DNA of 10,264 nt, from NCBI GenBank assembly GCA_948467695.1, contig CAOKFJ010000043.1:1-10264 (forward strand), in the 5' to 3' direction. Shown piece by piece: positions 5,574 to 10,264 of this stretch. The stretch's first letter is position 1, and each line of letters starts with the position of its first letter. A program made the translations under genes and the position numbers. The DNA comes from an uncultured Allobaculum sp. (GTDB taxonomy: Bacteria > Bacillota_I > Bacilli_A > Erysipelotrichales > Erysipelotrichaceae). The notes below the pieces were generated by a model, which saw only the letters and a program-made list of their open reading frames with translations, searched no databases and was not told where the DNA came from.

Positions 5574-7019
5574 TTAATCTTCTTTTTTGTCAGCTTTTTT
5601 GCGGTGGCATGCGCACTCTTTGCCATCGAAGCAGTACGTGCACAGCTTGCATTTGGGCAGACCGATCGATTCGATCATGTCGTCGAGACGGTGGTAGCGC
5701 AGGGAAGTGAATCCGGAGAATTTGCGGATTTCTTCAAGCATATTTGCGTAGCGTTCGCTGTCCGGATTGGCATAGTCGGCAAGCACTTCAGCGCTGACTT
5801 CGCCGCCTTCAAGTTTGGCGATGACGCGGCGTGTGATCAGATCCATTTCGGATGTCGAGCGCGAGAAGTTCAGGAATTTGCATCCGTACATGATCGGGGG
5901 GCACGCCGGGCGGACATGCACTTCTTTTGCGCCGGAATCGTACAGGAACTTGGATGTGTTGCCAAGCTGTGTGCCGCGCACGATCGAGTCATCGATCAGA
6001 AGCAGACGGCGGTCTTCGATCATTTCGCGAACCGGAATCAGTTTCATGCTGGCGATGCGGTTGCGCTGCGTCTGGCTGGTCGGCATGAAAGAGCGCGGCC
6101 ATGTCGGTGTGTATTTGATAAACGGACGAGCATAGGGAATGCCGGTCGCGTTGGCATAGCCGATGGCGTGAGCAACACCGGAATCGGGCACGCCGGCAAC
6201 CGAGTCGACATCGACATTGTCGCGGCGCGAGAGAATGCTTCCGCAGCGGTTGCGCATCTGTTCAACGTTTACGCCTTCATATGTGGATGTGGGGTAGCCG
6301 TAGTATACCCAGAGGAAGGAGCAGATCTGCATCTCGTCTCCGGGAGCTTTCATCTGAATGACTTCATTCGGGGTGATAAAGGCGATTTCACCAGGACCGA
6401 GATCACGGTCGTGATGATAGCCGAGGTTCAAAAAGGAACTGCTTTCGAATGCGCAGCAGTAGCCTTCTTCTTTTTTACCGATGATGATCGGTGTGCGGCC
6501 AACGCGGTCGCGCGAGGCGTAGATTCCATCGGGCGTAAGAAGAAGGACAGAAAGCGAACCTTCAACCTTATCCTGCAGAAAGCTGAGCCCTTCGACAAAG
6601 CTGTCTTTCTGGCAGATGAGCGAAGCGGCAAGTTCGGTCGGGTTGATATCGCCAGTGCTCATTTCATAGAAATGGCTCATGCCGTTTTCAAAGCAGAGTT
6701 CAGTGAGTTCATCGATGTTATTGATTTTTCCTACGGTGGTGATCGCGAAGGATCCAAGTTTTCCGTGGATCAGAAGAGGCTGTGCTTCGTAGTCCGAAAT
6801 GCAGCCGATGCCGAGATTTCCATCGAACGAATCGAGGTCCCCGTCAAATTTTGTACGGAACGGTGTGTTCTCAATGTTGTGAATCGAACGGGTAAATCCA
6901 TTCTCACCGTGTACAACCATGCCCGCGCGGCGAGTGCCAAGATGGGAATGGTAGTCTGTTCCGAAAAACAGATCGAGTACACAGCTGCTGTTTAAAGCTG
7001 TTCCAAAAAAACCGCTCAT
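5574..7019 (-). CDS. purF: PurF-like amidophosphoribosyltransferase with an altered glutaminase domain
   Basis: A 481-residue PurF homologue. Canonical PurF makes phosphoribosylamine from PRPP and glutamine, the first step of purine synthesis. The phosphoribosyltransferase half (about 230-440) is intact: PRPP loop LLLIDDSIVRGT at 339-350 and MKLIPVREM at 325-333. Cys233, Cys380, Cys457 and Cys460 match the four [4Fe-4S] ligands of the Bacillus subtilis enzyme. The N-terminal Ntn glutaminase half is not standard. It begins MSGFFG where PurF has the nucleophile Cys1 (CGIxG), HRGQ reads HLGT, the GHxRYST motif reads GIGCISD (70-76), and HNG reads TVG (95-97). Ser2 or Cys13 could be argued as substitutes, but neither matches the known mechanism. 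I recall similar N-termini in PurF annotations of other gut bacteria, so this may be a settled sub-family. AGGAGG at 7025-7030 fixes the start. Confidence 0.88.
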   Translation of the reverse strand: MSGFFGTALNSSCVLDLFFGTDYHSHLGTRRAGMVVHGENGFTRSIHNIENTPFRTKFDGDLDSFDGNLGIGCISDYEAQPLLIHGKLGSFAITTVGKINNIDELTELCFENGMSHFYEMSTGDINPTELAASLICQKDSFVEGLSFLQDKVEGSLSVLLLTPDGIYASRDRVGRTPIIIGKKEEGYCCAFESSSFLNLGYHHDRDLGPGEIAFITPNEVIQMKAPGDEMQICSFLWVYYGYPTSTYEGVNVEQMRNRCGSILSRRDNVDVDSVAGVPDSGVAHAIGYANATGIPYARPFIKYTPTWPRSFMPTSQTQRNRIASMKLIPVREMIEDRRLLLIDDSIVRGTQLGNTSKFLYDSGAKEVHVRPACPPIMYGCKFLNFSRSTSEMDLITRRVIAKLEGGEVSAEVLADYANPDSERYANMLEEIRKFSGFTSLRYHRLDDMIESIGLPKCKLCTYCFDGKECACHRKKADKKED

Positions 7020-7024
7020 TTTTT

Positions 7025-7030
7025 CCTCCT
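7025..7030 (-). promoter_or_regulatory. Ribosome-binding site of the purF-like gene
   Basis: A full AGGAGG on the minus strand, five bases before ATG 7019. It fixes the N-terminus as MSGFFG and so supports the absence of the usual Cys at position 2. Confidence 0.85.
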
Positions 7031-7115
7031 GTCCTGCATTGTGGTTTCATGACGGTCAGAATGTGAAATGAATATAGGAACCGTCTCAGTCAGGACACAC
7101 GTCATTTTACTCAAG

Positions 7116-7134
7116 TACGTGCGCTTGGCACGTA
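7116..7134. promoter_or_regulatory. 19-bp palindrome upstream of the purF-like gene
   Basis: TACGTGC (7116-7122) and GCACGTA (7128-7134) are perfect inverted arms around five bases. It sits about 100 bases before the start codon, between the candidate promoter and the gene, so it could be an operator or a leader-RNA hairpin. It does not resemble the B. subtilis PurBox. Confidence 0.4.
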
Positions 7135-7181
7135 TTTGTGGGCAAGCGCGATGCTTTCGATGGCGATTTGTACGGTTTATG

Positions 7182-7211
7182 CGTATACCGGGGAAGATGA
7201 TGTTTTGTCAT
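7182..7211 (-). promoter_or_regulatory. Candidate promoter of the purF-like gene
   Basis: Minus-strand -35 ATGACA (7206-7211, five of six) and -10 TATACG (7182-7187, four of six) are 18 bases apart. This would give a leader of about 155 bases. Moderate match only. Confidence 0.35.
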
Positions 7212-7590
7212 GCGCAAATCGTCTTTTTTAATTCGTTCAAAGTCAATTCAGATGGATTGTTTTTCAGAGAAAATGACAGTGCTTTCTTTTGCGGCAATCT
7301 TTACATACGCGCAAAAAAGTCCATACGACGGAATGGAGGACGAAAAAACAGAAAAGAGCGGAGATGCTCATGCCTTTAGGGACGATGTGCTGGTATAAGA
7401 CAGAGGATGTGGGGACGCTTTTTAAAATTAGTAATTCAGTTAAAGATAAAAACGCGCAAAATGAAATTCAATCGTGAAAACGCAAAACTGGACATCTGTT
7501 ATGCGCTTTTCAATGTTCGTTTAGAAAAGGTTTAGGATTAGCACATAAAAAAGGGCGTTTTCACTTGTAAGATATGGTCGAGGTGGTTGT

Positions 7591-8520
7591 ATGAAATGTC
7601 AAAAGTGTTCCATGAACAACCCGGAAAGCGCCCGCTTCTGTGTCAGGTGCGGAGCTGTCCTGGGCAAACCGAAGAAAAAAAGCCTGAAACGCCGCTTCGG
7701 CTCGCTGCTTGTGAACACCATGATCATCGGTGTAACGCTTGTGGGCATCGGCATGGTGATTGCCGGAACAGACGCGCTTCTTCCTCGTGCGGGATCTGCG
7801 CATGTGGAAGACGAAATCGCCTATAACGAAACGGATACCTACATGGCGCAAGACGCTCCCTATGCGCTCGCTCCCGAGTCTGAGAATGCTCAGGCTGCTG
7901 CGGCGCCGGACGATGGGGCTGCAGTCGTGCAGGAAGATATTGTCAATGAAGATCAAGGCCATGCTCCTCTGGAAAACAACATAATAACGGAAAACGAAGT
8001 CACAAAAGAAGCTGCTCCCCGAATCGTTGGCGAGGCGAAAAATGACGGAACAGTTTTTGCCAATCGCAAGCCGATTGATCCGGATCAGATCTACAGCGAA
8101 AGCAACAGCGAACTCAAACTTCCCGGTTCGGGCGTTGTCCTCAATCTTATAGAGTATGAAAACATCCGCCTTTCCGATTACAAGGAAAACCCCATGTTCG
8201 TTCTGGAAGGTGAAAGCGATGATGGCCTGCTGATCTCCGTTTCGATTTCGCGAGTGGATGTAATGCCGCAGACACGCAGCGAAGCCATCGACACTTCCGA
8301 TTCCGGGCTGTACTCGCGTATCGGCGGGCAGGAAGATCTTTACTACTATATTTATCGGCCGGCTGGTCTGACCGCCAATGGGTCGATTGTCGACTGCCAG
8401 AATGGCTGGATTACCCAGATCAGCATCACGGATCTCAATGATTCTCGTGAGGAAAACGATGCGTTTTCCAAAAATGCCTATAAAGCGCTCGTCAATCTTT
8501 TCAATGATTTCGAAGGGTGA
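7591..8520 (+). CDS. Zinc-ribbon, single-span membrane protein of unknown function
   Basis: A 309-residue protein I cannot assign to a named function. The N-terminus MKCQKCSMNNPESARFCVRC is a zinc ribbon with CxxC pairs at Cys3/Cys6 and Cys17/Cys20. A basic stretch (KPKKKSLKRR, 26-35) precedes one hydrophobic segment at about 38-60. Positive residues before the span suggest the ribbon is inside and the rest outside. Residues 65-155 are an acidic, Ala- and Glu-rich linker, and 155-309 form a folded-looking domain with alternating beta-like stretches (GLLISVSISRVDVM, DLYYYIYRPAG). The layout resembles Firmicutes envelope proteins with an N-terminal zinc-ribbon domain, a possible sensor or assembly role by analogy only. 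GAGGTGG at 7580-7586 supports the start. A terminator at 8558-8592 makes it a single-gene unit; a wide intergenic region lies before it. Confidence 0.85.
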   Translation: MKCQKCSMNNPESARFCVRCGAVLGKPKKKSLKRRFGSLLVNTMIIGVTLVGIGMVIAGTDALLPRAGSAHVEDEIAYNETDTYMAQDAPYALAPESENAQAAAAPDDGAAVVQEDIVNEDQGHAPLENNIITENEVTKEAAPRIVGEAKNDGTVFANRKPIDPDQIYSESNSELKLPGSGVVLNLIEYENIRLSDYKENPMFVLEGESDDGLLISVSISRVDVMPQTRSEAIDTSDSGLYSRIGGQEDLYYYIYRPAGLTANGSIVDCQNGWITQISITDLNDSREENDAFSKNAYKALVNLFNDFEG

Positions 8521-8555
8521 TTCATCCTGAAGAAGCTTTGTTCAAACAGTAAACT

Positions 8556-8605
8556 GCAGCCGGATGGTTTCGCTTTATGCGACCATCCGGCTTTCTGCGT
8601 TTTTG
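8556..8605 (+). terminator. Terminator of the zinc-ribbon gene
   Basis: AGCCGGATGGT (8558-8568) pairs perfectly with ACCATCCGGCT (8582-8592); CGC/GCG inside extends the stem after a small bulge. The T-rich tail is interrupted (CTTTCTGCG then TTTTT). Confidence 0.75.
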
Positions 8606-8671
8606 TATGTCTGGATAGATAAGGCAAGTTCTCAAAGACAGGCATCGCCATTGCATTCGTATATTGATCTG

Positions 8672-8718
8672 TTGACGAAGGCGAAGAAATCTGGAAAATA
8701 CGACGTTCGTTTTACAAT
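8672..8718 (+). promoter_or_regulatory. Weak promoter candidates for the gamma-carbonic anhydrase-like gene
   Basis: TTGACG (8672-8677) is a good -35, but the best -10 at correct spacing is only GAAAAT (8694-8699). A better -10, TACAAT (8713-8718), has no matching -35. One of these probably drives the gene. Confidence 0.3.
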
Positions 8719-8771
8719 ATAGAAAATCGGCGCTTTGTTTTGTGCATAGCTGCGCCATGAGAGGAAGGTTT

Positions 8772-9281
8772 ATGAACAATACACAAGAGGACAGATTGAA
8801 CGCGCCCCTGTATGTCGGCAGTCACGTGCTGATTGATGGCGATGTGCGCTTCGGTCAGGATGTATCGGTATGGCATAACGCGGTGATCCGCACGGAAGAC
8901 GAACCGGTGCGCATCGGCGATCGCACAAATGTTCAGGACGGGTGCGTCATTCATACCGATGAAGGCTATCCGGTGACAATCGGAGATGATGTAACGATCG
9001 GTCATCGGGCGATTGTCCATGGCGCGACGATTGAAGACGGCGTGCTGATCGGGATGGGCGCGATTATCATGAACGGTGCGCACATTGGAAAGGGATCGAT
9101 TATCGGCGCCGGTGCGCTGGTCAGCGAAAACAAAGTGATTGAAGCAGGCTCGCTGGCTCTTGGAATGCCAGCGCGCGTCGTTCGAAAACTTGGCGAGCAG
9201 GAGTATATCGCCAACCTCGCTTCCGCCGATCATTATGTGCGCATCGCTCGTCAAAAGCGGTTTGGAAAAGACGGAGAATAG
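8772..9281 (+). CDS. Gamma-class carbonic anhydrase-like hexapeptide-repeat protein
   Basis: A 169-residue left-handed beta-helix protein of the gamma-carbonic anhydrase / YrdA / PaaY group. Hexapeptide repeats with I/V/L-G-x-x-x cadence run from about 15 to 135 (for example VRIGDRTNVQDGCVIHTDE, VTIGDDVTIGHRAIVHGATI, VLIGMGAIIMNGAHIGKGSI). The three metal-ligand histidines of the family are present as His61, His78 and His83, the last pair five apart as in known members, with Asn53 and Gln55 before them. The C-terminal helix (about 143-165) is typical. The fold trimerises and binds zinc or iron; carbonic anhydrase activity varies across the family and cannot be read from sequence. I chose ATG 8772 because GAGGAAGG (8761-8768) precedes it; ATG 8757 and GTG 8742 lack such a site. 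It appears monocistronic. No clear terminator follows. Confidence 0.9.
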   Translation: MNNTQEDRLNAPLYVGSHVLIDGDVRFGQDVSVWHNAVIRTEDEPVRIGDRTNVQDGCVIHTDEGYPVTIGDDVTIGHRAIVHGATIEDGVLIGMGAIIMNGAHIGKGSIIGAGALVSENKVIEAGSLALGMPARVVRKLGEQEYIANLASADHYVRIARQKRFGKDGE

Positions 9282-9329
9282 GCGTATTGGACAAAGAAGA
9301 CGAAGGATTGTCCGGGGATGCAAGATCGA

Positions 9330-9343
9330 GATATTGCAATATC
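9330..9343. repeat. 14-bp perfect palindrome between two genes
   Basis: GATATTGCAATATC is fully self-complementary, with no loop. It lies 48 bases past the carbonic anhydrase-like stop and 150 bases before the GNAT promoter. It is a possible protein-binding site, though too short to exclude chance. Confidence 0.3.
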
Positions 9344-9492
9344 GTTAGAACTTTGTGCGAAGACGAAACGTCCTGGATATGGCGGATACTGTCTTTCAAG
9401 TAGGAAAAAAGAACCGGATTTCGGACGCTAAGGGTACGAAACGGATGATGTTTACGGGATTGTTTTGCAGATAGGCGGTTTTTGAAATGCTT

Positions 9493-9501
9493 TGCTATAA
9501 T
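9493..9501 (+). promoter_or_regulatory. Extended -10 promoter of the GNAT gene
   Basis: TGC followed by a perfect TATAAT (9496-9501) makes an extended -10 element. No good -35 lies 16-18 bases upstream, which extended -10 promoters do not need. Transcription would start near 9508, giving a leader of about 67 bases. Confidence 0.6.
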
Positions 9502-9508
9502 GACGCAG

Positions 9509-9525
9509 GTCAGTCTGAAACTGAC
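9509..9525 (+). promoter_or_regulatory. Inverted repeat at the predicted transcription start
   Basis: GTCAGT (9509-9514) and ACTGAC (9520-9525) are perfect six-base arms around five bases, starting where the RNA should begin. It may be an operator or a 5' hairpin on the transcript. Confidence 0.4.
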
Positions 9526-9564
9526 ATAGGTGAAAAAGCGTTTGAACAAGCGTATTTTTCATGC

Positions 9565-9569
9565 GGAGG
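9565..9569 (+). promoter_or_regulatory. Ribosome-binding site deciding the GNAT start
   Basis: GGAGG lies five bases before ATG 9575. An upstream in-frame GTG start at 9530 has no such site. Confidence 0.75.
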
Positions 9570-9574
9570 AGCAT

Positions 9575-10072
9575 ATGCTTGAAATTCGTACTGCACAGCT
9601 TGAAGATCTCGATCAGATCGCCACGCTCGAACAGCGCTGCTTTCTGCCCGAAGAAGCGGCAGGCAGAGAATCGATTCGAAACCGTCTGAAGACGTTTCCC
9701 AATCATTTCTGGCTGCTTGAACATAACGGCCTTCTTGTCAGCCTTGTCGACGGGATGGTTTCCGATCAGAAACATCTTTCCGACGAGATGTATGACGACG
9801 CGAAACTGCACGAAGAAGGCGGACGATACCAGATGATTTTCGGTGTGGAAACTGATCCGGACTACGCCGGACGCGGGTATGCATCGCTGCTGATGAAACA
9901 GGTCATCCGCGACTGTATCGATGATTCGCGCAAGGGAATCATTCTCCACTGCAAAGACGAATACATTCCGTTTTATGCAAAACTCGGTTTTGTTCTTGAG
10001 GGCGAAGCCGATTCGACCCACGGGGGAAAGAAATGGAACCTGATGGTCATGAATCTTGAACCACGTCTCTAG
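9575..10072 (+). CDS. GNAT-family N-acetyltransferase
   Basis: A 165-residue acetyl-CoA-dependent acetyltransferase of the GNAT fold; the acceptor is unknown. The opening EIRTAQLEDLDQIATLE is the usual first strand and helix. Residues 88-110 (IFGVETDPDYAGRGYASLLM and on) are motif A, whose GRGYA loop binds the pyrophosphate of acetyl-CoA. Residues 121-140 (ILHCKDEYIPFYAKLGF) are motif B with the typical FYxKLGF ending. The layout, with a long acidic loop at about 60-85, resembles the arylalkylamine (serotonin) N-acetyltransferase-like branch, but I would not assign a substrate. The start follows from GGAGG at 9565-9569. It is flanked by its own extended -10 promoter and a terminator that begins inside the stop codon, so it is a single-gene unit. 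Confidence 0.92.
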   Translation: MLEIRTAQLEDLDQIATLEQRCFLPEEAAGRESIRNRLKTFPNHFWLLEHNGLLVSLVDGMVSDQKHLSDEMYDDAKLHEEGGRYQMIFGVETDPDYAGRGYASLLMKQVIRDCIDDSRKGIILHCKDEYIPFYAKLGFVLEGEADSTHGGKKWNLMVMNLEPRL

Positions 10073-10096
10073 CATCGATTCAATCGATGCTTTTTT
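10071..10096 (+). terminator. Terminator of the GNAT gene, overlapping its stop codon
   Basis: AGCATCGA (10071-10078) pairs with TCGATGCT (10084-10091) around a five-base loop and runs into six T residues. The stem begins with the last two bases of the TAG stop. Confidence 0.88.
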
Positions 10097-10165
10097 GCTT
10101 GCGTGCGCGAAGGTTGCGTCCTAAAATTTGAATTATCCTTCTTTGGGACGCGGGATGCTGATGCG

Positions 10166-10188
10166 AAAACACAGTCGAGCTGTGTTTT
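10166..10188. terminator. Symmetric A-stem-T hairpin, possible bidirectional terminator
   Basis: AAAACACAG (10166-10174) pairs perfectly with CTGTGTTTT (10180-10188) around five bases. An A-run on one side and a T-run on the other give it terminator form on both strands. The GC core is only five pairs, so it is weak. It may belong to a gene right of the window reading leftwards. Confidence 0.45.
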
Positions 10189-10264
10189 ATATGCACGCTT
10201 TGCATGCGAAGATTCCCTCAATTCTATCTGTGGGACCCTACATTAAGATATGTTACATTATGGG

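Larger units (their letters stand above)
7020..7590. other. Divergent intergenic region
   Basis: This 571-bp stretch separates the divergent purF-like and zinc-ribbon genes. It contains a candidate purF-like promoter (7182-7211), a 19-bp palindrome (7116-7134) and a GACGGT/ACCGTC pair (7051-7056, 7080-7085). No terminator, purine riboswitch core or recognisable RNA was seen. A plus-strand open frame at 7068-7379 has no ribosome-binding site and an unnatural composition, so it is not called. I could not place the plus-strand promoter for the gene at 7591 with confidence. Confidence 0.5.

Noticed and set aside
5388..6995. 535-codon plus-strand open frame over the purF-like gene
   Set aside because: It is antisense to a gene with unmistakable PRPP and Fe-S motifs and runs through that gene's terminator. 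It matches no protein I know.
7068..7379. 103-codon plus-strand open frame in the divergent spacer
   Set aside because: No ribosome-binding site, very rich in Arg, Phe and Cys, and it overlaps likely control sequences of the purF-like gene.
3585..9440. Shared words between 3585-3602 and the 9283-9440 spacer (CGTATTGGAC, GGACGCTAAGG)
   Set aside because: Matches of 10-11 bases are expected by chance in a window this size, and they do not extend.
1..10264. CRISPR arrays, tRNA genes, phage or transposase genes
   Set aside because: No spaced repeat series, cloverleaf signatures or recognisable mobile-element proteins were seen. The nearest candidate is the unrecognised broken stretch at 3113-3670.

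Overview
The window reads as ordinary chromosome of a bacterium with Firmicutes-like (Bacillota) gene structure: every confident gene has a strong AGGAGG-type ribosome-binding site, most units end in compact intrinsic terminators, and several proteins (a C69 dipeptidase, a zinc-ribbon membrane protein, a GNAT) are types common in gut Firmicutes. An Erysipelotrichia-like host is my guess from protein style only. I see no rRNA, tRNA, CRISPR array, complete insertion sequence or prophage.

Layout. 1-172: a large hairpin, then the upstream region of gene 1. 173-2726 (+): a membrane-anchored alpha/beta hydrolase with a C69-family dipeptidase one base behind it, a coupled two-gene operon ending at a terminator near 2823-2865. 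2727-3786: about 1 kb without an intact gene, holding several terminators, a tandem repeat and what looks like a decayed or orphan minus-strand unit. 3787-5172 (-): a TrpB2-type tryptophan synthase beta chain with its own terminator, promoter and an 18-bp palindrome over the -35 box. 5574-7019 (-): a PurF-like amidophosphoribosyltransferase whose phosphoribosyltransferase half is intact but whose glutaminase active-site residues are largely replaced. 7020-7590: a 571-bp divergent intergenic region. 7591-8520 (+): a zinc-ribbon, single-span membrane protein of unknown function. 8772-9281 (+): a gamma-class carbonic anhydrase-like left-handed beta-helix protein. 9575-10072 (+): a GNAT acetyltransferase with an extended -10 promoter and a terminator touching its stop codon. 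10097-10264: no gene, one more hairpin.

The first two genes probably act together in small-molecule or peptide hydrolysis. trpB2 and the purF-like gene are neighbours on the same strand, but a strong terminator separates them and trpB2 has its own promoter, so they are probably independent units. The last three genes look like single-gene units.

I found no convincing new multi-gene system. The best leads are the PurF-like protein with a dismantled glutaminase site, the 0.7-kb minus-strand stretch that has its own terminator but no intact gene, the trpB2 operator-like palindrome, and the zinc-ribbon protein.
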